64,000 nt of DNA from Ignavibacteria bacterium (GTDB taxonomy: Bacteria; Bacteroidota; Ignavibacteria; Ignavibacteriales; Ignavibacteriaceae). Every line of letters starts with the position of its first letter. Position 1 is the first letter of the stretch. Position numbers and translations under genes: made by a program. The DNA is taken from assembly GCA_030693705.1 (NCBI GenBank), contig JAUYAB010000047.1, forward strand, positions 62,001 through 126,000. Reading direction: 5' to 3'. Below the pieces are notes generated by a model, which worked only from the letters and a program-made list of their open reading frames with translations, made no database searches and was not told the DNA's origin. Of the stretch, positions 36,520-44,703 are shown piece after piece.

Positions 36520-37764
36520 CTACTCTTCTTCAAATTGTGATTTAATGATCTCGATAATTTCTTTTGCTTTTTCTGCGCTGATCTCAGGAATTTCTTTCAA
36601 TTTTTCTTCGCCTGCTTGAAGCACTTCTACGGCGGTATCGAAACGGTTGTTTATCAATATTTGGTAAACTTCCTCGCTGAGCTCTTCACGGAGATCAATT
36701 AATTCAATATCATCCTCATATTCTTCAAGCGGTTTTTCTTCGCGGATAAGATCAATTTGATAACCGGTTAACTTCATCGCTAAACGGATATTCACTCCGT
36801 TTCTTCCAACAATAAGTGAAGCTTGATCGCTATCAGCATATACGGTAACTCTATTTTCGTGTTGATTGATCTCAACTTTTTTCAGTTTGCCCGGAGCTAA
36901 AGCGCGGGTAATTTGCGTTTCCGGATCTTCGGAGTAATTTATTACATCTATGTTTTCATTGTGCAATTCTCTTACGATAGCATGAATACGAACGCCTTTC
37001 ATTCCAACGCAAGCGCCGACAGCGTCGATACGTTTGTCTTGAGATTCAACAAAAACTTTGGCGCGTTCGCCGGGTTCGCGGGCAATTCCTTTTATATCAA
37101 TAATCCCGTCATAGATTTCAGGAATTTCAATTTCGAATAATCTGCGGAGGAATAAATTATCAGCACGGGAAATAATTATCTGCGGTCCGCTGGTAGTTTT
37201 TTTAACTTCTTTTACAATAGCGCGAACGGTTTCCCCTTTGCGGTAACGCTCAAACGGAATTTGTTCGTTGCGCGGCATTAATAATTCGTTTTTGTTGTGA
37301 TTAACTAAAATGTCTGTTTTTCTAAGCTGGTAAATATCTCCGATAACAATTTCGCCAAGGAGTTCTTTGTACTCGTTATAAATAATATCTTTTTCTAATT
37401 CACGGATGCGCTGGTTAAGACTTTGTTTTGCAAAATTTATTAATCTTCTTCCAAAGGATTCAAGTTTAAGCCGTTCAACATACTCTTCGCCTATGTCCAA
37501 CTCGTCTTCATTTCCGCGCTGCTTTACTTCATCCAAACCGATTTGATGCACAGGGTCTTCTACTTCTTCAACAACCTCGCGTATTAAATAAATTTCGATA
37601 TCGCCCCGATCCATATTGGTAACAATATCAAAGTTTACATCTTCGCCATATTTTTTCTTTACAAGGAGTCCGAAAATTTCAGAAATGATACCGATAAGAA
37701 TATCTTTATCAATTCCTTTTTCTCTTACCATTTGCGCGAACGATTCAACTATCACTGCATTCAT
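36520..37764 (-). CDS. nusA: Transcription termination/antitermination factor NusA
   Basis: 414 residues: N-terminal RNA polymerase-binding domain (residues ~1-130), S1 (~135-200, VRAIVKEVKKTTSGPQIIISRADNLFLRRLFEIEIPEIYDG), KH1 (GMKGVRIHAIVRELHNENIDVI), KH2 (ADSDQASLIVGRNGVNIRLAMKLTGYQIDLI) and a C-terminal helix-hairpin-helix acidic region (LKEIPEISAEKAKEIIEII). It controls pausing and termination. It is second in the rimP operon; NusA operons are often autoregulated. Confidence 0.97.
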   Translation of the reverse strand: MNAVIVESFAQMVREKGIDKDILIGIISEIFGLLVKKKYGEDVNFDIVTNMDRGDIEIYLIREVVEEVEDPVHQIGLDEVKQRGNEDELDIGEEYVERLKLESFGRRLINFAKQSLNQRIRELEKDIIYNEYKELLGEIVIGDIYQLRKTDILVNHNKNELLMPRNEQIPFERYRKGETVRAIVKEVKKTTSGPQIIISRADNLFLRRLFEIEIPEIYDGIIDIKGIAREPGERAKVFVESQDKRIDAVGACVGMKGVRIHAIVRELHNENIDVINYSEDPETQITRALAPGKLKKVEINQHENRVTVYADSDQASLIVGRNGVNIRLAMKLTGYQIDLIREEKPLEEYEDDIELIDLREELSEEVYQILINNRFDTAVEVLQAGEEKLKEIPEISAEKAKEIIEIIKSQFEEE

Positions 37765-37779
37765 CTTATGCTATCTCCG

Positions 37780-38238
37780 TCATGAAAAACTAATAATTAC
37801 TTTTGCTTTTTTAATTGTATTGTAAGGAACGGTCACTTCTTCTTTTTGAATAAGAAAAACCAGGTTTTCACCATTAATGCTAAGAAGTTTACCGACTACT
37901 TTTTTGTTTGTTTCAGATTCCTCTGAAAGTTGAAGATCAAAATTGCGGTTAACGTGTTTAGTAAATTGCTGAAGAAATTTAAGCGGTCTATCTGCACCGG
38001 GGGAAGAAACCTCAAGCCGGTAGGCTGAGTCAAAAAGATTTTCGGCTTCGATCTGTTCGTTTATTTCCCTGCTGATTTTGGCGCAGTCTTCAACCGAAAC
38101 GCCTTTTTCGCCGTCAATAAAAACTTCAATTACCGTAGAATTACTAAACCCGCGGAAAAGAAAATCGATTAATAACAGCCCGTTTTGGTCTGTTATTTCT
38201 TTGGTTATGTTTACTATTTTTTTTTCTAATAACTGCAT
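37780..38238 (-). CDS. rimP: Ribosome maturation factor RimP
   Basis: 152 residues. The N-terminal alpha/beta domain (LLLIDFLFRGFSNSTVIEVFIDGEKGVSVEDCAKISREINEQIE, YRLEVSSPGADRPLKF) is followed by the SH3-like domain (VNRNFDLQLSEESETNKKVVGKLLSING). It is needed for 30S assembly. No Shine-Dalgarno is visible: the place where it would lie is filled by a GC hairpin with a U-run, 12 nt before the ATG. Confidence 0.93.
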   Translation of the reverse strand: MQLLEKKIVNITKEITDQNGLLLIDFLFRGFSNSTVIEVFIDGEKGVSVEDCAKISREINEQIEAENLFDSAYRLEVSSPGADRPLKFLQQFTKHVNRNFDLQLSEESETNKKVVGKLLSINGENLVFLIQKEEVTVPYNTIKKAKVIISFS

Positions 38239-38244
38239 ACAAAC

Positions 38245-38270
38245 AAAAATCGCCCGATACGGGCGAAAAA
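38245..38270 (-). terminator. Hairpin with U-run in the rimP leader
   Basis: On the minus strand CGCCCG-TAT-CGGGCG is followed by ATTTTTGTTTG. It could end the upstream regulator operon, but it also lies between the predicted rimP promoter (38279-38309) and the rimP start, so it could act as an attenuator for rimP-nusA-infB. Confidence 0.65.
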
Positions 38271-38278
38271 TTACTTGT

Positions 38279-38309
38279 CAAAGTTAGCACTTATTTTATG
38301 AATTAGCAA
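38279..38309 (-). promoter_or_regulatory. Promoter of the rimP-nusA-infB operon
   Basis: Minus-strand TTG at 38309-38307, 20-bp spacer, TAACTTTG at 38286-38279. It matches the Bacteroidota consensus. The implied leader is only ~35 nt and consists almost wholly of the GC hairpin. Confidence 0.6.
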
Positions 38310-38391
38310 GGGATTAAAAATTTTGCGTTTAACTGACTTGAGGGACAAATGATAAACTTTTACACTAACCGTTAAAAAGTCTTATATCGGA

Positions 38392-39006
38392 TTAAAATTC
38401 CTTCAACTCATTGATCTTGGCAACAAACTCTACCCGGTTTTTAACTTTGTGTTTTTTGAAGAGTTCCGTTAATATTTTTTCTACATATTTGGGTGAGAAT
38501 TTAAGGTCGGCAGCTATTTCTTTGTTTGAAGCTCCTTTTCTTAACTTGTCAACAACCTGGCGGGAAATGTCTGTACTATATTCTTCTTCTTCAAAAAGGA
38601 GCGACGTTACATATTTTCTAGTTTGCTCTTGCTTTAAGCCGGCAACTTCATCCAGCTTATCTAAAATGTCTTCCGGTTTTTCTTTTGATTTGAATAAATA
38701 GGCATCAACAAAGGGATTTAACGCCTCAAGCAGATATTTTTCTTCCTGGCTGGTTAGAACAATTATTTTTACCAGCGTGTCAGTTCTGCGAATTTCCCTT
38801 ATGGCTTCTCCACCGCTAAAAATCGGCATTTTCAAATCGGCAATAATGATATCCGGAGAAAGTTGTTTCCACAACTTCAGCATTTCAATCCCGTTGGCAG
38901 CTTCGCCGACAACTTCATAAATATCCGCACGTTCTCTTTCAATATCTCTTTTTAGATAAAAGCGGTGAAGCTGCTCATCTTCAGCTATGAGAATTTTTTT
39001 CTTCAT
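38392..39006 (-). CDS. Response regulator with LuxR-type HTH
   Basis: 204 residues: receiver domain 1-~120 with acidic pocket E9/D10, phospho-acceptor D57 (DIIIADLKMP), T85 and K106, and a C-terminal LuxR/NarL helix-turn-helix (~148-200; LRKGASNKEIAADLKFSPKYVEKILTELFKKHKVKNRVEFV). It should bind palindromic DNA as a dimer when phosphorylated. No histidine kinase is encoded nearby. It overlaps the preceding TM/coiled-coil gene by 26 bp and is last in an operon headed by the palindrome array at 40411-40514. Confidence 0.93.
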   Translation of the reverse strand: MKKKILIAEDEQLHRFYLKRDIERERADIYEVVGEAANGIEMLKLWKQLSPDIIIADLKMPIFSGGEAIREIRRTDTLVKIIVLTSQEEKYLLEALNPFVDAYLFKSKEKPEDILDKLDEVAGLKQEQTRKYVTSLLFEEEEYSTDISRQVVDKLRKGASNKEIAADLKFSPKYVEKILTELFKKHKVKNRVEFVAKINELKEF

Positions 39007-39190
39007 TTTCCAGTTCCCTCTGTAGTAACAGAGTGTTTAATTGATTTTTTAAATCATGTATTTCATCTCTATGCTTGCGGTCTCGAATGATGAAATAAAA
39101 AAGAAGAATTATAAGTACCGAAATAATAAGTACGGCAAGTGCGATAAAGCTTAAATTTGCGCCAAGAGTTTCCTGCGATTGTAACAGCAT
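38981..39190 (-). CDS. Small TM plus coiled-coil protein
   Basis: 69 residues: one TM helix (about residues 14-36, LSFIALAVLIISVLIILLFYF) followed by a charged coiled coil (RDRKHRDEIHDLKNQLNTLLLQRELENEE). This resembles the membrane stalk of a sensor kinase with no kinase domain. The 26-bp overlap with the response regulator argues for translational coupling. It may recruit or anchor a partner of the regulator; unproven. Confidence 0.7.
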   Translation of the reverse strand: MLLQSQETLGANLSFIALAVLIISVLIILLFYFIIRDRKHRDEIHDLKNQLNTLLLQRELENEEKNSHS

Positions 39191-39283
39191 ATCAAAAATT
39201 CCAAAAAAATGAGCACCAACTTATGAGAAAAAAACTAAAAATCTACCGCCACTATTATAACAATTGTACTCTGTTAATAAAAG

Positions 39284-39922
39284 TTATTTAAGAGCTTCGG
39301 CTAACATTTTTCTTTGCCTGTAATTTAACACCACAGCGTATGTTAAAAGTAGATTTAAACTAAGCCCTGCAAAAACCATTAAACCAGATGGAAAATAAAC
39401 GCTAAAAAGATTGAAAAATAAATGCATCAGCGAAGCCATACATGTATAAATAAAAACACCTACAACAATATAAAAACGATCGTCTTTATAGAAAGGAATA
39501 AAATTTCTTGTGGTTATTTCTATAAGCATCCTGGTTGAAAATAAGAACAAAAAGAAGTTTTGTACACTCATAGCTATCACCGGAAACTTCGAAAAATCCG
39601 TTAACAGAAAATTATCAAGAGCAACATATGTCCCAACTAAAGCTCCTGCTACTATCCAATATTTCCGATACCGGTTTTCCCATTGAAGTAGAATCAGAAA
39701 AAAAAGCAAAAATTCCATCGGGAAAAAGAAATGCCCAAACCAAACATTTCTAATGTGAAAAACCGCTGTGAAATGGGTTACTATTTCCGAAAGAAATGCA
39801 ACAATGATATAAAGCAAGAATATCTTTTTTTCTTTTCCAATCTCTATTTTACTAAAAAGGAATAAAAAAAGTGAAAGAAAAAGAATGACGACTGAAATAT
39901 TACTTAGAATTCCTAATTTCAT
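39284..39922 (-). CDS. Six-TM membrane protein of unknown function
   Basis: 212 residues with about six or seven TM segments and short loops, ending in a basic tail (NYRQRKMLAEALK). There is no catalytic domain. The shape recalls the membrane sensor module of some histidine kinases, here as a separate polypeptide. It lies 11 bp after the 127-residue gene and 93 bp before the TM/coiled-coil gene. Function unknown; a sensory role is inferred from the neighbours. Confidence 0.68.
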   Translation of the reverse strand: MKLGILSNISVVILFLSLFLFLFSKIEIGKEKKIFLLYIIVAFLSEIVTHFTAVFHIRNVWFGHFFFPMEFLLFFLILLQWENRYRKYWIVAGALVGTYVALDNFLLTDFSKFPVIAMSVQNFFLFLFSTRMLIEITTRNFIPFYKDDRFYIVVGVFIYTCMASLMHLFFNLFSVYFPSGLMVFAGLSLNLLLTYAVVLNYRQRKMLAEALK

Positions 39923-39933
39923 TTTTCATTATT

Positions 39934-40317
39934 TCAATAACAATTTGGTGGACATGGTTCTGAAAACTCTAAAATAAATTCTCCGTTTTTTAAATCAACT
40001 ACATTGTTTCTAATTTCAACAACCGTAATTTGATCTTTGCCGAGAGTAATTAACTCATTTACTTTTGTTACCGTATAGACATGAAAAACGAGATCCGGGG
40101 ATGGTGCTTTCGTATTCAAGGAGAGAATTATTCTCCCTGCACCCGCAACAAAAAGTTCAGCATTTTCTTCAGCGAACATTATTACCCTTCCCGCCTTCTG
40201 GCAGTAAGCAAGTAAATCATTTGTGTTTAGCTGATATGATGTGATAACAGCTCCGAAAAGATTTTCTCCATCCGTTGCGGAGACTATTTTTCCGTATTCA
40301 TTGGTGTTCTGTGCCAT
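39934..40317 (-). CDS. Protein of unknown function heading the regulator operon
   Basis: 127 residues from the ATG at 40317 (MAQNTNEYGKIVSATDGENLFG), preceded by GGAG. A longer frame to 40473 only reads through the palindrome array (as repeated SRDIPT) and has no binding site. The protein is soluble and beta-rich (AGRVIMFAEENAELFVAGAGRIILSLN, ITVVEIRNNVVDLKNGEFILEF) and ends CPPNCY. I do not recognise the family. As first gene behind the array, it is the most likely direct target of the regulator. Confidence 0.7.
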   Translation of the reverse strand: MAQNTNEYGKIVSATDGENLFGAVITSYQLNTNDLLAYCQKAGRVIMFAEENAELFVAGAGRIILSLNTKAPSPDLVFHVYTVTKVNELITLGKDQITVVEIRNNVVDLKNGEFILEFSEPCPPNCY

Positions 40318-40336
40318 TTTAAACTCCAAATTTATG

Positions 40337-40363
40337 CAAACGTAAAATAGTGAAGAATTTGCA
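40337..40363 (-). promoter_or_regulatory. Candidate promoter of the regulator operon
   Basis: Minus-strand TACGTTTG at 40344-40337 is a good -7 element. The nearest TTG lies 17 bp upstream, short of the usual 19-20. The palindrome array begins ~67 bp further upstream, a position suited to activation. Confidence 0.45.
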
Positions 40364-40410
40364 ATAAAAACAAACTTTTTGTTTTTCCTTCTCAGATTAG
40401 GAGAATATTT

Positions 40411-40514
40411 AGTAGGGATATCCCTACTATTAGTAGGGATATCCCTACTGCCAGTAGGGATATCCCTACTCATTTTTAGGGGTTTCCCTACTCATTTTTA
40501 GGGATTTCCCTACT
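40411..40514. repeat. Tandem array of perfect 18-bp palindromes
   Basis: Three perfect copies of AGTAGGGATATCCCTACT (40411-40428, 40432-40449, 40453-40470) are spaced at 21 bp, followed by two degenerate copies TTAGGGGTTTCCCTACT and TTAGGGATTTCCCTACT ending at 40492 and 40514 (22-bp spacing). A 21-22-bp pitch is two helical turns, so all sites face the same side of the DNA. Palindromes of this size suit dimeric LuxR-type regulators, and one is encoded 1.4 kb downstream in the operon the array precedes. Confidence 0.9.
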
Positions 40515-40632
40515 GTTTTTTACTCTTTTTATTTCGTTTATTTGTGCGGACAAAAAAACAAATAAATGTCCACTTGCTTGAGTGGGCGTGGGAGAAGAAA
40601 AAAATGCAAGTCTCTAGTTGGGTTCAAAATAA

Positions 40633-40670
40633 CCGGTTTAATTTATTTATAGATTAAACCGGCTTTTTTT
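40633..40670 (+). terminator. Plus-strand intrinsic terminator without an obvious gene
   Basis: CCGGTTTAAT pairs with ATTAAACCGG around a 10-nt AT loop, then CTTTTTTT. No plus-strand gene precedes it; the nearest upstream genes run the other way. It could end a short non-coding RNA that starts near the palindrome array. Confidence 0.7.
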
Positions 40671-41047
40671 GCTTTGAACAAAGGGCTTATTTCTTGAGTT
40701 GTCAATGACCATTTTATGACAGTCATTATCACTGAAGTAAAGTAACAATTAAAAAAGGAATTCGTGAAACGTTTTCTTAACATAGTTGGCACGATCCGCC
40801 GCGGCGGATTACTCTCTCTCAGCGGCGGTGGAAGGGAAAGATGCTGGTAAATGTATTCTTCCTTTTACTTCCCCTCTTTTATGAAACTCCCGAAGTTTTT
40901 ATACAAATATTCATTCAATTATTCAACCTCTCTTTCATACACCAAAACTACCCGACCGGTTTCATATAACTTAGCTAAAGAAAAAGTTGTTATCTCCCGC
41001 GCAAAAAGCGCCGGGAGCTTTCCCTAAATATTTTTAAGGTATTAAAA
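40671..41047. other. Gene-free stretch with one GCGG palindrome
   Basis: It holds the isolated palindrome GATCCGCCGCGGCGGATT at 40793-40810, the same core as the dispersed elements at 1957-2080 and 10421-10520, without their long arms. No conserved frame is seen. The promoter for the FG-GAP gene should lie in the right half but is not clear. Confidence 0.6.
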
Positions 41048-42799
41048 GTGAAAAAAATATTGGTTTGTTGTTTGTTGGTAATAGTTAGTTGTTTTTCGTT
41101 TGCGCAGCAAAGCAAACAAGAAAAACTACAGCAGTTAAAAACCCGTGAGGATATTAAAGTAACTGAGGTAGAAAAAGATATATTAAAACTTGAATACCGA
41201 AACAGTAAAACGCTCTATAAAAACATAGGTGAGTACCAACCGCCAACCAACAACAGCTTACAAAAAACAACCTATTCTCCAACATACGACAGCACAATAA
41301 TTGACCTTACAACAATAGACACAACTCTTTATTACCAAAAGTACAGCTATTGGCAAGAAGTACCTCTTGGTAATTTTCGCACGTTACTGGTAGGTGATGT
41401 AAACAAAAACGGAAGACCTGAACTGTACGGACAAATGAAAGACTATTGGACTGATTATACTGATATTATGGCTTTTGAAATGGATGCAAATGGTAAATTC
41501 AAATCTGTTTACAAGTATGATAGTACAGTCATTGCCGGAAATATTTACGATGTTGATAAAGATGGGATGGAAGAACTTAGATTGGAACGAAACAACACAT
41601 ACGTTCTTCCGGGAAAATCATTTCCTTTTTATAAAAAAGGTTCTGCTACTACGCTTGCAACAGAGGTATCTTTCATCTTTGCGCCAAATGATACACTTTT
41701 TCAACAGAATGATAATTACTTTGGAGATTGGGATGGTGATTCAACAACGGATCAAGTATTTATAACGCCAACATATTTCATAAATTTTTATGAGTATGAT
41801 CCGGCATTAAAAAATTTTGATTCGGTTCTCGTTTACGATCACCGAAGTGTTGATGTGTATTTTGGCGGGTTTTCAATCGGAGATTTCGACCAGGACGGTA
41901 AAACAGAATTTCTTGCGGGCAGCCCTCACGGAAAAGTTCTTTCTTTTGAAAATGCCGGCAATAATTCTTATGCGCCAAATTGGGAAGGAAAAGTTGAAAC
42001 ATATAATGCCTACCTTTGCGCTGAAACCAATGACGTTGACGGTAACGGCAAAAAAGAAATCTGGATAGGCGGTGATATGTTTTATAACGGACTTGGGATA
42101 ACAAGGATATCCCTCTTTGAAGCTGACGGAAACGATAGTTATCAGGTAGTCGGGAAAATTGACATTCTTGGCATCTTCTCATGGGATGCCGGAAATATCC
42201 AGGTGATTGATGTTGACAAAGACGGTAAAGAGGAAGTGTTACTCGGGTTAGACCAAACAGTAGTTATTCTAAAGTTCAACGGAAGTAAAAATCATCAGAC
42301 TTATGAACTTTTCTATTTCAAGCAGAACAATTTGGAAAATAATATGGGTTACTATGGTGGAAATCTTTTTAATTTAATTGATGATGAGCGTGATGAACTT
42401 TTAATAAACATGTGGAATATTGTCCCGAATGTTGGTATTAGATGGTTTAACTGGATTTATAAACCAAACTTTGTCGTTTCTGTTAGCAATGAGCAGAACA
42501 TCATACCGAAAGAATTTTCATTATCGCCAAATTACCCAAACCCGTTTAACCCTCAAACAAAAGTTAAGTATGAAATAGCGGTAAACTCAATCGTATCAAT
42601 AAATATCTATAATATTTTAGGGAAAGAAATAACAACGCTCGTAGAAAAAGAACAAACTCCCGGCAGTTATCAAATAAACTGGGAAGCAAAAGACAGCGAA
42701 GGGAAACTACTTCCTTCAGGCGTGTATTTAATCAGGTTATCCGCAAACGGGAAAGTTGTTAATTACACTAAAACAGTAAAAGCAATTCTAATTAAATAA
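41048..42799 (+). CDS. T9SS cargo protein with FG-GAP/VCBS-type repeats
   Basis: 583 residues. Signal peptide MKKILVCCLLVIVSCFSFAQ, then about six FG-GAP-like repeats, each with a calcium-type loop: DVNKNGRPELYG, DVDKDGMEELRLE, DWDGDSTTDQVF, DFDQDGKTEFLAG, DVDGNGKKEIWIGG, DVDKDGKEEVLLG. These suggest an integrin-like beta-propeller. A type A sorting domain (NYPNPFNPQTKVKYEI to ILIK) ends the protein. Surface or secreted; ligand unknown. The next T9SS gene follows after 33 bp, so the pair is likely co-transcribed. Confidence 0.85.
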   Translation: MKKILVCCLLVIVSCFSFAQQSKQEKLQQLKTREDIKVTEVEKDILKLEYRNSKTLYKNIGEYQPPTNNSLQKTTYSPTYDSTIIDLTTIDTTLYYQKYSYWQEVPLGNFRTLLVGDVNKNGRPELYGQMKDYWTDYTDIMAFEMDANGKFKSVYKYDSTVIAGNIYDVDKDGMEELRLERNNTYVLPGKSFPFYKKGSATTLATEVSFIFAPNDTLFQQNDNYFGDWDGDSTTDQVFITPTYFINFYEYDPALKNFDSVLVYDHRSVDVYFGGFSIGDFDQDGKTEFLAGSPHGKVLSFENAGNNSYAPNWEGKVETYNAYLCAETNDVDGNGKKEIWIGGDMFYNGLGITRISLFEADGNDSYQVVGKIDILGIFSWDAGNIQVIDVDKDGKEEVLLGLDQTVVILKFNGSKNHQTYELFYFKQNNLENNMGYYGGNLFNLIDDERDELLINMWNIVPNVGIRWFNWIYKPNFVVSVSNEQNIIPKEFSLSPNYPNPFNPQTKVKYEIAVNSIVSINIYNILGKEITTLVEKEQTPGSYQINWEAKDSEGKLLPSGVYLIRLSANGKVVNYTKTVKAILIK

Positions 42800-42832
42800 A
42801 AATTGAACTTAAAAATTATAAAGGATTAATCA

Positions 42833-44539
42833 ATGAAAAAGATATTAGTGCTATTTATGATTTTGACCACGTACATTTTTTCTCAAAGCTGGAACGATAT
42901 AGTAACAACCAGCATTAGCGAATCGAACATGACTAAGATGGATTTGTTTACGAATAAAGACGGTAACCATGTTATAACACAGAATACAAATTCTTCAAAT
43001 TCGATAAAATACTATTTGCTTAATAGCGCCGGGACTACAGTGATTAGAAGCGCTACAATTGAAACAGAAGGAAGCGCTTTATTCCCGAATATTTCAGGCG
43101 ATAATAATAAAGTTTATTTGGTTTATAAACTTGGTACTAATCTAAAGGCTAAAGAGTCAACAGACGCCGGAGCTTCATGGTCAACAATCAGTATCGCTCC
43201 ACTTTCAATCGGCAGCAATACTTGCAACGGGGTTGATATTGTTTATGATTATCAAGGGCTTCATGTAGTCTATGCAACACAAGATAGTTATCCCGATTAT
43301 GAAACACATTACTACAAGCTTAACTCCAGCAATGCTTGGGTAGATTACAAAAATGTAACTGATGGCGCTGAAGTAGGTGGTTTCCCCACAGTTTCAGTTT
43401 CTGCAAATAGAGTTCACGTTGCTTATAATACAGGTCATGAATCTCCTGTTAGTAATAATGGGATTGCAAAAAGTAGAGACAAAAATAATACCACATGGGA
43501 AACTGCACAGACTGTTAATTCCAGTTCTTCAAATGAAAGAATTCATGCAGGTTCATCAAAACTTTTTGATTTCTACTATAAGTTTGAAGGAACTTCCTTT
43601 AAACTTTGTTCAAAAACAAGAGACTTGAGCGGAACAACATGGTCAACAGAAAGTATTTTGCAGACCGGTTCAGATGTAAATGATATTGTTTCTGCAACTA
43701 CTACTTCAGACGGTAAAACACATATTGTTTATTCCGGAACAAACAATAACGAGGTTTATAGAAGTTATGATGGTAGCGCCTGGAGCTCAGAGTATTCATT
43801 TGGTTATCCAACTAATACGGAGATACCAATAATTTCATCTGCCGGGAATGACTTATTTATAACCTTACGCAATGCATATCATAGTGGTATTCAATACCGC
43901 CAGTATGATGCGATTCCGGTTGCACCATATGCTCCAAGTACAGCTTGGAATGCTAATAATTATGCAGTAGTAACCTGGCCGGCAAATATGGAGCCTGATA
44001 TTGCATCCTATAAAGTTTACAAAATGATTGAACAGACTGGATGGGGATGTATGGCAACGATAAATTACAGTTTAAATACTCCAAGTTACTCATGGGTTGA
44101 TGAGGCTACAACGCTGGGAGGAAGGTTCGATACCAAATATAATATCTATTATAAAGTTTTGGCAAAGGATATTGCTAACCATGAATCTAATTATAGTCCC
44201 ACAACAACAATTTATGGGAAAACGGATTTCTTTCAGAAAAAAAATGGAGAAGGAAACCAAACCGAAGTTAAAGAATATGGTTTACAGCAAAACTACCCGA
44301 ATCCGTTTAACCCGAGCACAGAAATAAATTATCAAATACCCTCAAAAGGATTTGTCACCCTAAAAGTTTATGATGTTCTCGGTAATGAGGTTTCAACTCT
44401 AGTAAACGAATGGCAAGAAGCCGGAAGTTATAACGCACAGTTTACTACAAGTGGTAAACATCTTGCAAGCGGAATGTACTTCTACACCTTAAATGCTGGT
44501 AAATTTACGGATACGAAGAAGCTTATTTTAATGAAATAA
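42833..44539 (+). CDS. T9SS cargo protein with BNR-like propeller and Fn3-like domain
   Basis: 568 residues. Signal peptide MKKILVLFMILTTYIFSQS; residues ~20-365 form repeated beta-strands of the sialidase/BNR type (SGDNNKVYLVYKLGTNLKAKESTDAGASWS, SANRVHVAYNTGHES, SDGKTHIVYSGTNNNEVYRSYDGSAWSSE). A fibronectin type III-like segment (~365-465, VVTWPANMEPDIASYKVYK) and a type A sorting domain from QNYPNPFNPSTEINYQIP follow. No enzyme active site is obvious. Extracellular; function unknown. Confidence 0.83.
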   Translation: MKKILVLFMILTTYIFSQSWNDIVTTSISESNMTKMDLFTNKDGNHVITQNTNSSNSIKYYLLNSAGTTVIRSATIETEGSALFPNISGDNNKVYLVYKLGTNLKAKESTDAGASWSTISIAPLSIGSNTCNGVDIVYDYQGLHVVYATQDSYPDYETHYYKLNSSNAWVDYKNVTDGAEVGGFPTVSVSANRVHVAYNTGHESPVSNNGIAKSRDKNNTTWETAQTVNSSSSNERIHAGSSKLFDFYYKFEGTSFKLCSKTRDLSGTTWSTESILQTGSDVNDIVSATTTSDGKTHIVYSGTNNNEVYRSYDGSAWSSEYSFGYPTNTEIPIISSAGNDLFITLRNAYHSGIQYRQYDAIPVAPYAPSTAWNANNYAVVTWPANMEPDIASYKVYKMIEQTGWGCMATINYSLNTPSYSWVDEATTLGGRFDTKYNIYYKVLAKDIANHESNYSPTTTIYGKTDFFQKKNGEGNQTEVKEYGLQQNYPNPFNPSTEINYQIPSKGFVTLKVYDVLGNEVSTLVNEWQEAGSYNAQFTTSGKHLASGMYFYTLNAGKFTDTKKLILMK

Positions 44540-44541
44540 AA

Positions 44542-44596
44542 ACCTCACTCTTTCCCTCTCCTTAATAAGGAGAGGGACTAAGGGAGAGGTCTTTTT
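44542..44596 (+). terminator. Terminator after the T9SS pair
   Basis: ACCTC...GAGGT encloses the inner stem CCCTCTCCTT-AATA-AGGAGAGGG, followed by CTTTTTC. It is a strong nested hairpin directly after the T9SS stop codon. Confidence 0.75.
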
Positions 44597-44703
44597 CATG
44601 GTTATTAAGATTCATTCATTTATAGAGAGAAATAAATTTAACCACCTTTTGTAATTGTACAATTAAGTTCTTTCATTTAATCACATTCATAGGAGTATTT
44701 TTC

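Noticed and set aside
40318-40473. N-terminal extension of the gene at 39934-40317 with repeated SRDIPT residues
   Set aside because: The repeats are just the palindrome array read as codons. There is no ribosome binding site, while GGAG sits correctly before the ATG at 40317.
40411-40514. CRISPR or IS end
   Set aside because: Palindromes are separated by only 3-4 bp with no spacers and no transposase; phased operator sites explain the layout better.
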